NCBI GenBank assembly: GCA_934725835.1
Contig: CAKVCR010000003.1
Span: 1-46,082, forward strand
Direction: 5' to 3'
DNA: 46,082 nucleotides
Source: an uncultured Odoribacter sp.
GTDB taxonomy: Bacteria > Bacteroidota > Bacteroidia > Bacteroidales > Marinifilaceae
Of this stretch, positions 1-6,455 are shown one piece after another; position 1 is the first letter of the stretch, and each line of letters begins with the position of its first letter. A model generated the notes under the pieces. That model was not told the origin of the DNA. It did not search any database and was given only the letters and a program-made list of their open reading frames with translations. The position numbers were made by a program, and so were the translations under genes.

Positions 1-212
1 ATCTTCGCCCCGTAACCGCTGGAGCCGATCTGCGCCCCGTTACCGCTGGAGCCGATCTGCGCCCCGTTACCGCTGGAGCCGATCTGCGCCCCGTTACCGC
101 TGGAGCCGATCTGCGCCCCGTTACCGCTGGAGCCGATCTTCGCCCCGTAACCGCTGGAGCCGATCTGCGCCCCGTTACCGCTGGAGCCGATCTGCGCCCC
201 GTTACCGCTGGA
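1..212. repeat. 27-bp tandem repeat array, left part
   Basis: Exact 27-base units (phase marked by gccgatct at 24, 51, 78, 105, 132, 159, 186) encode nine residues each on the reverse strand. On the circle the array joins the block at 45663-46005, giving 20 full units and one partial. Only the first base of three codons varies: Asn/Tyr/Asp, then Gly/Trp, then Gln/Lys. Everything else is almost invariant (one silent change near 45757). Confidence 0.97.
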
Positions 213-554
213 ATTTTCCCAGTTCGGAATGTCTTTCGTGCTCTCGACTAATACACTAATCCCAGCCTTGATGAAGTCCTTAAATGACAGTTTCGCGCCA
301 ATCTTCAGTTTCTTCGTAGCGCGCTTATTGTCTTGAACGAGCACCTTATCCAGCGGTTCAACCTCGGCAAATTCCGTAAAATCTTCATTGTCATCAACAA
401 GCGGATAATAATCCAGACAATCGAACGGGGTTTCGCAATAATGCATCACGCCTTTTTTGCAGCATGAATCCGCGCCGCTTTCTTCAAAAACAGCGTTCTC
501 GGTGTACTGCTTCCCTTGACAGATCATACCCTTGCTGAACGCCTTATAACCCAT
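1..554 (-). CDS. DUF7666-like repeat protein, N-terminal part (gene crosses the contig ends)
   Basis: The gene starts at ATG 554, after the ribosome site AGGAGGAACC, and runs through base 1 into 46005 on the circle, ending at TAA 45468 (363 codons in one open frame). Residues 1-114 form a globular head containing CCKKGVMHYCETPFDCLDYY, which resembles DUF7666 proteins of phages and prophages; that assignment is from memory. From about residue 115 it becomes nonapeptide repeats of the form SSGNGAQIG. It lies in the early operon between an excisionase-like gene and a coiled-coil gene. Function is unknown. Repeats of this regularity suggest a beta-solenoid, which is inference. Repeat number may be wrong if the assembly collapsed copies. 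Confidence 0.85.
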   Translation of the reverse strand, partial: MGYKAFSKGMICQGKQYTENAVFEESGADSCCKKGVMHYCETPFDCLDYYPLVDDNEDFTEFAEVEPLDKVLVQDNKRATKKLKIGAKLSFKDFIKAGISVLVESTKDIPNWENSSGNGAQIGSSGNGAQIGSSGYGAKIGSSGNGAQIGSSGNGAQIGSSGNGAQIGSSGNGAQIGSSGYGAK

Positions 555-569
555 GTTGGTTCCTCCTAC

Positions 570-830
570 TCACACAGCCCAATTGCTGCTGTACTTCCGC
601 GCTACGCGCTGCTTGCGCGCCTTCTCTTCCTGCGCGCGGGGTTCGCAGATATATTCCGCGATGCTCCGCACATCCACCATCGTCCCGCCGCACGCCCATT
701 CCAGCCGCCCATCGTCCAGCATGGATTTGATTTTTGCTGGGCAGCAGTGCAATATCTTCGCGGCGATGGAACGTCTGCACACTTCGCCGTATCGGGATAG
801 CATGTCATCTGTCCGTTCCTGCTTCGTCAT
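570..830 (-). CDS. Small HTH protein, excisionase/MerR-like
   Basis: 86 residues, with ribosome site GGAAAGGAAG before ATG 830. Residues 20-62 (RSIAAKILHCCPAKIKSMLDD, then GRLEW, then VDVRSIAEYI) have the shape of a winged helix-turn-helix excisionase-like domain: helix, turn, recognition helix and a short wing. A basic tail follows. It lies just upstream of the DUF7666-like gene in the early reverse operon. It could be Xis for the integrase or a general DNA-binding accessory; the sequence does not decide. The protein is cysteine-containing (CC at about 29-30) but has no zinc pattern. Confidence 0.7.
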   Translation of the reverse strand: MTKQERTDDMLSRYGEVCRRSIAAKILHCCPAKIKSMLDDGRLEWACGGTMVDVRSIAEYICEPRAQEEKARKQRVARKYSSNWAV

Positions 831-854
831 CGTACACTTCCTTTCCGTCCTCTT

Positions 855-905
855 GGCTCCCTCTGATGAGGGAGCTGTCGCCGTAGGCGACTGAGGGAGA
901 GAGCC
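855..905. repeat. REP/MITE-like double hairpin of gut-Clostridia type
   Basis: Two perfect hairpins lie side by side: GCTCCCTC-TGAT-GAGGGAGC (856-875) and GTCGCC-GTA-GGCGAC (877-891), followed by TGAGGGAGAGAGCC, which partly matches the inverted left end. I recall almost the same palindromic element in many intergenic regions of Faecalibacterium-related bacterial chromosomes. Here it sits between the methylase stop and the next ribosome site, inside a phage operon. It has no T-run, so it is not a standard terminator. Confidence 0.75.
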
Positions 906-912
906 CAGTCGT

Positions 913-1731
913 TTATTCCCGCCGGTTCATTTCGTCGATGATCGCACGTTCGCGATCGGACAGTTCCCATTCGAACGCGCCAACTTCAGCAGCCCTCTCC
1001 GCCGCAGCCCTCTCCGCTGCAGCTCGATCGGACAGCAGAAAACCCGCGCCGAATATGGTCTTTCCCGCCGCGCGCTGTGCGTCCAGCGCGCGGATGAAGT
1101 GCGTGTCTTTCTCGGAAATGCGCAGATCAATCCCGCCCTCCGCGATCTTGCCCAGCAGCGCCGCGCTGCATACGTTCGGCGGATATGCGTACTTCGGCCG
1201 TTCCGCCGTTCGTTCGTGCTTCGCGCGCTCCTGCGCCTCGCGAATTTTCCGATTCAGTTCGCCCGATACGTGGATTTTTGTTCCGCCCATGTTCGTAGCG
1301 AACGATGTTTTTACCTTCGCGCCGTTGTCGTATATGATGTCTGTGCTTGCCACGACGTGGTTGCAGAATTCGCGTTCCTTCGAAAACAGCGTCAGATTCG
1401 GCGCGAATAAAAAATACCGAATCCCGCGCGCCTGATAGAAATCGATGATGCGCGCCAGAATCGAAAACGGCGGGTTGTCGATCACGATGCAGTTCCCGCC
1501 GTAATCGGCATTTTCATAATCTCCGCCCGGATAGAACGGGCGCACGATGCGCGTATCCAGTGTGATGCCGTATTCCTGCGTTGCCCATTCCAGCACTGCC
1601 GCATAGACCTCTGGCGGCGTGAAGCAATCGTCCGTCGTTTTCTTCGGTTTGAATTTTTCAACGAAGTCCGCGTATTCCGCATTGTTTTCCAACCGATCGT
1701 CCGCCATTTCGTTCAGCATTTTAATGTCCAT
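913..1731 (-). CDS. Phage adenine-specific DNA methyltransferase-like protein
   Basis: 272 residues, start ATG 1731 after AAGGGAAGTGGG. The catalytic signature DNPPFS lies at about residues 85-90, the (D/N)PPF motif of N6-adenine methylases. The flanking CFTPPEVYAAVLEW (about 36-49) and VRPFYPGGDYE (about 63-73) match a widespread phage family often annotated as Dam or ParB-like (from memory). A C-terminal alanine/glutamate stretch holds two copies of AAAERAAAER-type sequence. The protein probably modifies phage DNA to evade restriction. A FxGxG SAM-binding motif is not obvious, so activity is not certain. Confidence 0.75.
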   Translation of the reverse strand: MDIKMLNEMADDRLENNAEYADFVEKFKPKKTTDDCFTPPEVYAAVLEWATQEYGITLDTRIVRPFYPGGDYENADYGGNCIVIDNPPFSILARIIDFYQARGIRYFLFAPNLTLFSKEREFCNHVVASTDIIYDNGAKVKTSFATNMGGTKIHVSGELNRKIREAQERAKHERTAERPKYAYPPNVCSAALLGKIAEGGIDLRISEKDTHFIRALDAQRAAGKTIFGAGFLLSDRAAAERAAAERAAEVGAFEWELSDRERAIIDEMNRRE

Positions 1732-1798
1732 TGGTTTCCCACTTCCCTTCGTTTTTTATTGTTTATCCAATCCGAAACGGGCGGGTTTTTTTACGCCC

Positions 1799-1960
1799 TT
1801 ATGCGCTCTTCGTCTTAAGGCTGGCGATCAGCCCGTAGCCGTACCCCAGAGCCTGCTTCTGCACATCCTCGGGCAGTTCAGCCCAGCAGCGCAGGGTTTC
1901 CTCATCGGGGGTGATCCGCTTCTCCTGTGGTTCTACGACCGTCTTTTTTGCTCGCTTCAT
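1799..1960 (-). CDS. Small conserved-looking early protein, 53 aa
   Basis: An ATG at 1960 is preceded by AAGGAGATG at a 10-base spacing and opens 53 codons ending in TAA at 1799-1801. The basic N-terminus (MKRAKKTVV) is followed by TPDEETLRCWAELPEDVQKQ and a Gly/Tyr-rich end. The segment LPEDVQKQALGYGYGL resembles C-terminal pieces of small phage regulators. No function is recognised. It lies between cro-proximal genes and the adenine methylase. Confidence 0.6.
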   Translation of the reverse strand: MKRAKKTVVEPQEKRITPDEETLRCWAELPEDVQKQALGYGYGLIASLKTKSA

Positions 1961-1989
1961 TGTGTTTCATCTCCTTGTTGTGGTATACT
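1960..1989 (+). promoter_or_regulatory. Candidate forward promoter for the zinc-ribbon gene
   Basis: TTGTGT (1960-1965), an 18-base spacer and TATACT (1984-1989) lie upstream of the forward gene starting at 2013. The -35 box is weak. The site overlaps the start of the divergent small gene. Confidence 0.4.
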
Positions 1990-2012
1990 CCCAGAAGAAG
2001 GGAGGTGAGTGT

Positions 2013-2201
2013 GTGGAAATAACCAAATTGGAATGGAATACCGGCGAAATTGCCCCATCGGGGTATTATGTTTGCTGCAACTGCACAGGCGCGAATCCTG
2101 AAAGCATCATCATGCAGGACGAAAACGAAAGGTTGCCGGAATGCCACAAATGCGGTTATACCATCTGGCGCTTAGTCAGCGTCTACAGGCGAAAGGAATA
2201 A
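2013..2201 (+). CDS. Small zinc-ribbon-like protein (forward, convergent with early genes)
   Basis: 62 residues from GTG 2013, after the strong site GGGAGGTG; no in-frame ATG fits. Two CxxC pairs (CCNC near residue 20, CHKC near 45) are spaced as in a zinc ribbon. It is encoded on the forward strand inside the reverse early region and overlaps the end of the reverse gene at 2176-2379 by 26 bases. Expression in the lysogen is therefore possible. No function is assigned. Confidence 0.6.
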   Translation: MEITKLEWNTGEIAPSGYYVCCNCTGANPESIIMQDENERLPECHKCGYTIWRLVSVYRRKE

Positions 2202-2379
2202 ATTCCTTTCGATTTCCCGCGCGATCCGTTTCATACGCAACAACGAAATGGATCGCTTCAATCTCTTTCCCGCGCCAGTTCGTATGAATGATCGAAAGGC
2301 GCTTGTTTCCGTCCGGATCGAAATGCCTTGTGATCAACCATCTGTAGCGGAGGTTGTTCCACAACCTGCGTAATCTCAT
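2176..2379 (-). CDS. Hypothetical basic protein, 67 aa
   Basis: Start ATG 2379 follows AAGGGAGGG at a normal distance. The N-terminus is very basic (MRLRRLWNNLRYRWL), followed by a mixed region with SIIHTNWRGKEIEAIHFVV. It is the first early gene after the antisense RNA region. It has no recognisable family, and codon context and ribosome site are the main support. Confidence 0.5.
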   Translation of the reverse strand: MRLRRLWNNLRYRWLITRHFDPDGNKRLSIIHTNWRGKEIEAIHFVVAYETDRAGNRKEFIPFACRR

Positions 2380-2421
2380 TTATCTGCCCTCCCTTCGCGT
2401 GAAATATTCTGCACCGAATGT

Positions 2422-2550
2422 GCATCAACGGTTGACAATGGGAAAAATATTTCCTATAATGGAAATTGCCATATCGAATGGCGGAAAGGGGCGTGGTCTG
2501 AATTGACCAAACTTTTGATTCCGCATGTTCCCGATGTAAACCGTTGATGC
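2422..2550. repeat. 12-bp inverted repeat flanking the antisense promoter
   Basis: GCATCAACGGTT (2422-2433) and its exact reverse complement AACCGTTGATGC (2539-2550) are 105 bases apart. The left copy touches the -35 box of the promoter. It could be paired protein-binding sites that loop the promoter or, in a longer transcript, an RNA stem. Confidence 0.6.
2432..2460 (+). promoter_or_regulatory. Consensus forward promoter of antisense RNA
   Basis: TTGACA (2432-2437), a 17-base spacer and TATAAT (2455-2460) match the sigma70 consensus exactly. No forward open frame with a ribosome site follows before the terminator at 2785, so the product should be non-coding. Confidence 0.8.
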
Positions 2551-2829
2551 TATGGCTAGCGGAGCCGAACCCGCTAAAGTGATACGTGCGCCAAGAAGCG
2601 TTTTTAGGTGTTTTCACGCACAAACGTTCAACCGATAAGAGCCCGGCAGAGAAGCCGCAAATCGCACTGACACCACCAAAGTGCTTTTCGCATCGCGCAG
2701 AGAAGCGCGCCGGGGAAACCCGCAATCAAACGCAGCGATAGGGGCGGCGTTGTTGCAGCGCATCGGGTAAACAAACTTCGGAACCGCCGATCTGTGTCTT
2801 AAACACCTCACAGGTCGGCGCGTTTTTTT
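2467..2829 (+). ncRNA. Predicted structured RNA of about 360 nt, antisense to early leader
   Basis: It is defined by a perfect promoter upstream and a strong terminator downstream. Visible hairpins include GCCAT/ATGGC near 2468, GTGCG/CGCAC (2586-2590 with 2617-2621), CGGC-AGAGAA-GCCG (2644-2657) and CGCGC-AGAGAA-GCGCG (2694-2709). The last two share the same hexaloop. The RNA runs towards cro and ends 16 bases before its stop, opposite to the early transcript. It does not resemble tmRNA, RNase P or 6S RNA that I can recognise. Its role may be repression of early read-through. Confidence 0.65.
2785..2829 (+). terminator. Rho-independent terminator of antisense RNA
   Basis: A 12-bp stem (CGCCGATCTGTG at 2785-2796 with CACAGGTCGGCG at 2809-2820, one G-T pair) is followed by seven T at 2823-2829. 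Confidence 0.9.
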
Positions 2830-2845
2830 CGGCTCCGTAAGCGTC

Positions 2846-3055
2846 TTACGCTCCCTTCTCGTCCGTGGCGAAGAGGTAATCCATCGTAAATTCAGGCAGA
2901 AGATTATTTCTGATAGTTACTGCTTCATTTATCGTGAATTCCGTCGTGCCATTAAGCTTGTTGGTAAGCGTTTTATCGGTTACGCCGATCATTCGGGCAA
3001 CAACATTTTGCGTTATGTTTTTTCTCCTTAATTCATGGCTGAGATTTGCCAGCAT
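2846..3055 (-). CDS. Cro-like HTH repressor
   Basis: 69 residues, start ATG 3055 after GAGGTG. A compact HTH_3/Cro-C1 fold is readable: ITQNVVARMIGVTDKTLTNKLNG (about residues 14-36) holds both helices of the HTH. It is transcribed from the reverse promoter at 3101-3129, divergent from the CI-like gene, and is the first gene of the early reverse operon. By position it is Cro, turning off the lysogenic promoter. It lacks any C-terminal cleavage or dimerisation domain. Confidence 0.85.
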   Translation of the reverse strand: MLANLSHELRRKNITQNVVARMIGVTDKTLTNKLNGTTEFTINEAVTIRNNLLPEFTMDYLFATDEKGA

Positions 3056-3073
3056 ATTGTTTCACCTCACTTC

Positions 3074-3089
3074 TTACCTAGAAAAGTAA
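3074..3089. promoter_or_regulatory. Operator-like site O1
   Basis: TTACCTAGAAAAGTAA is an imperfect palindrome (TTAC..GTAA) just downstream of the reverse promoter. It matches the site at 3137-3154 read on the other strand at 15 of 18 positions. Confidence 0.6.
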
Positions 3090-3100
3090 CTTTCGATGCT

Positions 3101-3129
3101 ATTTTATACCATCCTAGGGAGTTTGTCAA
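3101..3129 (-). promoter_or_regulatory. Reverse early promoter (cro and early operon)
   Basis: Read on the reverse strand: TTGACA (3129-3124), 17 bases, TAAAAT (3106-3101). It lies between the two operator-like sites. Confidence 0.75.
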
Positions 3130-3136
3130 TACCTTT

Positions 3137-3154
3137 TTTACTTTTTTAGGTAAA
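3137..3154. promoter_or_regulatory. Operator-like site O2
   Basis: On the reverse strand it reads TTTACCTAAAAAAGTAAA, nearly the same as O1, and lies just upstream of the forward -35 box. A further half-site TACCT at 3130-3134 makes an inverted pair with AGGTA here. Confidence 0.6.
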
Positions 3155-3161
3155 ATATTTC

Positions 3162-3190
3162 TTGACAAATGAATTGTTCAGGTGTATAAT
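3162..3190 (+). promoter_or_regulatory. Forward lysogenic promoter (CI-like repressor)
   Basis: TTGACA (3162-3167), 17 bases, TATAAT (3185-3190): an exact consensus promoter, 20 bases before the repressor start. Confidence 0.85.
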
Positions 3191-3209
3191 GCATTCAGAG
3201 GTGATAATT

Positions 3210-3614
3210 GTGGATATGCTTAGCAGAATAATAGATTTGATGGAACATCACAAAGATACTAAAGCGTCCCTTGCGCGAAATGCTGGCATACCTTATACAA
3301 CTATTGATGGATTATTTAAACGTGGTTGCGATAATGCTTATGTCTCGACTGCACGGAAAATAAGTAACTATTACGGAGTTACGTTAGATTACCTTGTAAT
3401 GGGTGTTGATGCATTATCGACTGACGCATTAGATATCGCCGCAAAATATGAACGTCTGGACAAGCACGGTCGCGAACTCGTGGAATTGGTTATCAACCAC
3501 GAAGTCAAGCGCGTGAAGCAGGAAAACGGGCATGAAAGCCCGTCCGTCAGAGAAGCGCTAGGCGAACCATCCGAAATCCGAGCGGTTCATCCAGATTTCG
3601 CACAAGGCGAATGA
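3210..3614 (+). CDS. CI-like phage repressor
   Basis: 134 residues. The start is placed at GTG 3210 because AGAGGTG lies six bases upstream and the promoter occupies the earlier in-frame region. An XRE/HTH_3 domain covers about residues 3-65 (TKASLARNAGIPYTTIDGLF, then VSTARKISNYYGVTLDYLV). A helical C-terminus with AAKYERLDKHGRELVELVI is common in small Clostridia repressors. There is no Ser-Lys autocleavage domain, so induction must differ from lambda. The divergent Cro-like gene and paired operators support the assignment. Confidence 0.85.
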   Translation: MDMLSRIIDLMEHHKDTKASLARNAGIPYTTIDGLFKRGCDNAYVSTARKISNYYGVTLDYLVMGVDALSTDALDIAAKYERLDKHGRELVELVINHEVKRVKQENGHESPSVREALGEPSEIRAVHPDFAQGE

Positions 3615-3765
3615 CGTTCGCGTGCGCGTCTGCCGATACGTTGCGATACACCGTTTCATGTGGGATGGAGATAATCGCTTCAATATCCGGTCGTTCCGGA
3701 ATGGATACGCTTTCCACGCGGTAATCGGCATAGAATGACGCGCGCTTGTTCAATAGCTTCAACAT
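3547..3765 (-). CDS. Hypothetical 72-aa protein overlapping the repressor end
   Basis: A perfect AGGAGG lies before ATG 3765. The product has no clear motif (MLKLLNKRASFYADYRVES, then PDIEAIISIPHETVYRN). Its last 68 bases overlap the 3' end of the repressor on the opposite strand. The good ribosome site is the main support. Confidence 0.5.
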   Translation of the reverse strand: MLKLLNKRASFYADYRVESVSIPERPDIEAIISIPHETVYRNVSADAHANVIRLVRNLDEPLGFRMVRLALL

Positions 3766-3865
3766 GGTTTCGACCTCCTATATATGTTTTTATACGGTTG
3801 CCGGATGTCCGGCGCTGGATTGATCATAGGCAATTTACAAAAAAGGCGCAATACATTATATAGTC

Positions 3866-3925
3866 TGTATTATATTCGCTGAATTCTGCTTTTGTTTGTA
3901 TCATATTCGCCAAATCAGATATAAT
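3866..3925 (+). promoter_or_regulatory. Two operator-like direct repeats and promoter before the membrane HTH gene
   Basis: TGTATTATATTCGC (3866-3879) and TGTATCATATTCGC (3897-3910) differ at one base and are 31 bases apart, three helical turns. The second overlaps a probable -35 (TTGTAT, 3896-3901) paired with TATAAT (3920-3925) at 18 bases. The layout suits cooperative autoregulation by the HTH protein that follows. The rest of 3766-3982 is AT-rich without a gene. Confidence 0.55.
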
Positions 3926-3982
3926 TTAATCGTATTTTGAATAGTATTTAATGGTATAAAATTAGAAAGGCGGCGTATTTAT

Positions 3983-4510
3983 GTGACGGAATTGTACATA
4001 CGTTTAGGTCAACTGATGGAGAAGCACGGATTCACGAATCAGTCGCTCGCGGATGCGAGCGATGTGCCAATCGGAACCATCAGCGGGATTCGTTCCGGAA
4101 ACGTTCGCAATCCCGGCTATAGCGCAATCTGCGCGATGCTCACCGCGATGGGCGAGCCGGTAAGCGCATTGAGCGGTTCAGCAGAGAACGCTTCAACCGA
4201 ATCGGTTGCGGACAGCACAGATGGCGTACACCTTCCGGACAACGGATTCACGGAGCAACAGCAGACGATCATGGAAAAAAGCTGCCAAATTGCGACGCTG
4301 TCCGCCAAGCTGGACGCGCGCGATGAAATCGCAGAGCGCAACGCGGACAGATATGCCAAGCTGGAAGCGCAATTGCAAGCCGAACGCAAGCGGAACATAC
4401 GGCTGCAATATGCATTCATCATCGTTTGCGTGTTGATCGTTGTACTTGCGGCAATGTATATTTGGGATGTGAACAATCTACACAGTGGATTGACCGCATA
4501 TTTTAATTAA
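3983..4510 (+). CDS. Membrane-anchored XRE-family HTH protein
   Basis: 175 residues from GTG 3983, with ribosome site AGAAAGGCGG. Residues 1-60 form a Cro/C1-type HTH (FTNQSLADASDVPIGTISGI). A polar linker follows, then a coiled coil at about 85-137, then one transmembrane helix (YAFIIVCVLIVVLAAMYIWD, about 142-161) and a short outside tail. It is thus a DNA-binding protein tied to the membrane. Similar architectures occur in Clostridia prophages (from memory). It precedes a secreted protein gene by 19 bases, so the pair may be a sensor and partner. Confidence 0.8.
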   Translation: MTELYIRLGQLMEKHGFTNQSLADASDVPIGTISGIRSGNVRNPGYSAICAMLTAMGEPVSALSGSAENASTESVADSTDGVHLPDNGFTEQQQTIMEKSCQIATLSAKLDARDEIAERNADRYAKLEAQLQAERKRNIRLQYAFIIVCVLIVVLAAMYIWDVNNLHSGLTAYFN

Positions 4511-4529
4511 TAAGATGGAGGAATGAAGG

Positions 4530-5192
4530 ATGAAGAAGATAATGGCAATCATTTCGATTTTGATGATCGTTGCAATGATGGGTTCTGCATTTGCAGGTTC
4601 AGATAATCAGATTACGTTCAGAGGGGTGGAATGGTATTCCACGTTGGCAGAGGTCAAGGACGAATTAGGATGGGCAGACGTAGATATAATGGATGATATG
4701 ATCCTGCTGAGCGATATTGATGAGAATTGGGATTATTCATTGTCAAGCGGATATAATCGCATAGACGATATGGGTTTGTTCGCATATTACTATGACGCCG
4801 AAGTAGCCGGATACAAGGCGCTGACATACATGTCGTTTATTTATCCGATCGAAAACGGAGCATCGGTAAAAGATTCTGATAAAGCGCAATTATATATGGC
4901 TACATATTCAATAAGCGAATATGCCGACCTGAACGCCGTGTATTCCGATCTGAAAGGAAAGCTTGATTCCCTGTATGGAGCGGGAACAGTTAAAGATAAC
5001 CGTATTGATTGGATGGATTCATTCGGTGATAAGGTGGTATTGTCTATGAACGGTTCGTATGTTGGCGTGTCATATGCTGCCGCTGGACATAAAGAACGCT
5101 TGCAGTCAATGCATAATGTACGAATCGCCGAAATGAAGAGTGCAGAAGCAGACGAACGCGCGCAGAATGCCAGCGATACATCAGGACTTTGA
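4530..5192 (+). CDS. Secreted protein of lysogeny module
   Basis: 220 residues, ribosome site GGAGGAATGAAGG. A signal peptide is clear (MKKIMAIISILMIVAMMGSA with FAG cleavage region). The mature part begins with ITFRGVEWYSTLAEVKDELG, a pattern I know from uncharacterised secreted proteins of gut Clostridia. It lies between the membrane HTH gene and the integrase. As a gene expressed with the repressor it could act in lysogenic conversion or superinfection exclusion, which is inference. It has no lipobox and no transmembrane segment beyond the signal. Confidence 0.75.
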   Translation: MKKIMAIISILMIVAMMGSAFAGSDNQITFRGVEWYSTLAEVKDELGWADVDIMDDMILLSDIDENWDYSLSSGYNRIDDMGLFAYYYDAEVAGYKALTYMSFIYPIENGASVKDSDKAQLYMATYSISEYADLNAVYSDLKGKLDSLYGAGTVKDNRIDWMDSFGDKVVLSMNGSYVGVSYAAAGHKERLQSMHNVRIAEMKSAEADERAQNASDTSGL

Positions 5193-5211
5193 TTCGACAG
5201 ATGATAATCTT

Positions 5212-5234
5212 CCCCGCTTCGGCGGGGATTTTTT
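5212..5234 (+). terminator. Terminator between secreted protein and integrase
   Basis: CCCCGC-TTCG-GCGGGG followed by ATTTTTT: a stable UUCG tetraloop stem, ending 17 bases before the integrase ATG. It should limit integrase expression from the lysogeny promoters. Confidence 0.9.
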
Positions 5235-5250
5235 GAAGGGAGGGCAGAAT

Positions 5251-6417
5251 ATGCCAACCAAACAGAAATCCGGTTTGTATCGCACCAAAGTAAAAATCGG
5301 TGTGAATGCAGACGGAAAGGATATGTTCAAGTACGTATCCGGACGAACAAAGAAGGAACTGGAGGACGCAAAGCGGGAAGTGATCGCGCATTATATCTCC
5401 GGCGAAACCACCGCGTCGGATTGCCTGTTCGGCGAATACGCCGTAAAATGGTACAAGACGAAGATCGAACCGAATCTTGCTGCGTCGTCGTGTGAATCCT
5501 ATCGCACTGCGCTGAATAAGGATATCACGCCCGTTTTCGGCGATCGCAATCTGCGCGCGATTGGCATGATGGATCTTCAGTCGTTTGTGAACCAGTTCGC
5601 TAAATACAGCGAAACGAAGATCACGTACATTGTCGCAAGCCTGAACGGTATATTCGAATTGGCGTGCGTAAATAATATCCTGCGGAAAAATCCGATGGAG
5701 CACGTCACAAAGCCGAAGGCAACCCCGCCCGAAGAAAAAATAGCGTTGACCGCGGAACAGCGGGAATGCATCGCGGCTGAATGTGTGCGAAATCCCGATG
5801 CGCTGTATATGGCGATCATGTTCTACATGGGTTTGCGCCCGGGCGAAGCACGCGGTTTGCAATGGGGAGATATTGATTGGTCTAAAAAGACCGTGCATAT
5901 TCAGCGCGATATCGATTATAAGGATGGCGGCAAAGCCGGGAGCCTGAAAACAGAAAAGTCAAATCGTATCGTGCCGCTTCCGGAGCCGCTGCAAGACCTG
6001 CTGGAAAAATTCCGAGGTCTGCCCGATGTGTTTATCGTTCGCGGCAAGAAAGGCGGCGCGCTGGCGAAGACAAGCGCTGAAAGGCTGTGGGTGCAGCTGA
6101 TGTTTAACTGCCGGATGGTGGCGCCTGTGGAAGAATCGAAATATCGCTCGTCTGATATTCGGTCGAAGTATCGGGCAATCATCACGCCGCATACCCTGCG
6201 GCACAACTATGCAACCGTCTGTTGGGAAAACGGAATAGATGCCTATACCACGATGCGATTGATGGGGCACGCGTCCATTAAGACAACGCTGGACATATAC
6301 ACCCACCTGAACGATGCGCAGATGGAAAAAATGCATGAAAAAGTTGATGTGTTGTTCCAAAAACAAAGTTGCAAAAAAGTTGCACAAGAAGAAGGAACAC
6401 GACAAATGGAAAAATGA
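5251..6417 (+). CDS. int: Tyrosine-family phage integrase
   Basis: 388 residues from ATG 5251, which has GAAGGGAGGG upstream; an earlier in-frame start at 5140 lies inside the previous gene. An N-terminal arm-binding domain (about 1-50) and a SAM-like core-binding domain (about 58-150) precede the catalytic domain. Catalytic residues are visible: Arg196 (GLRPGEARGL), Lys near 233-236, His314-x-x-Arg317 (HTLRH), His340 (MGH) and Tyr350 (DIYTHL). It catalyses integration at tRNA-Lys; attP lies directly downstream. Its last 60 bases hold one copy of an arm-type repeat. Confidence 0.95.
   Translation: MPTKQKSGLYRTKVKIGVNADGKDMFKYVSGRTKKELEDAKREVIAHYISGETTASDCLFGEYAVKWYKTKIEPNLAASSCESYRTALNKDITPVFGDRNLRAIGMMDLQSFVNQFAKYSETKITYIVASLNGIFELACVNNILRKNPMEHVTKPKATPPEEKIALTAEQRECIAAECVRNPDALYMAIMFYMGLRPGEARGLQWGDIDWSKKTVHIQRDIDYKDGGKAGSLKTEKSNRIVPLPEPLQDLLEKFRGLPDVFIVRGKKGGALAKTSAERLWVQLMFNCRMVAPVEESKYRSSDIRSKYRAIITPHTLRHNYATVCWENGIDAYTTMRLMGHASIKTTLDIYTHLNDAQMEKMHEKVDVLFQKQSCKKVAQEEGTRQMEK
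6359..6387 (+). repeat. Integrase arm-site repeat, copy 1 (inside int)
   Basis: A 29-base sequence with two AAGTTGCA motifs (at the 6368 and 6379 regions). It is identical to 6580-6608. The copies lie on either side of the attP core, as arm-type integrase sites do. Confidence 0.7.
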
Positions 6418-6453
6418 AAAACCCTCGAAAACGCCGTGTTTTCAAGGGTTTTT
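6418..6453. terminator. Bidirectional terminator after integrase
   Basis: AAAACCCT-c-GAAAAC, loop gccgt, GTTTTC-a-AGGGTTTT, with T-rich tails on both strands. It immediately follows the int stop. Confidence 0.85.
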
Positions 6454-6455
6454 GA

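Noticed and set aside
2258..2725. 155-codon reverse frame across the antisense RNA region
   Set aside because: It has no ribosome site and crosses the consensus forward promoter. Its composition is unlike the neighbouring proteins, and it overlaps the real gene at 2176-2379.
2467..2829. tmRNA, RNase P or 6S RNA as identity of the antisense RNA
   Set aside because: I could not find the tmRNA tag and tRNA-like ends, the conserved RNase P cores or a 6S-type long hairpin.
5044..5898. 284-codon reverse frame over the integrase region
   Set aside because: Shadow of the integrase and secreted protein genes with no ribosome site.
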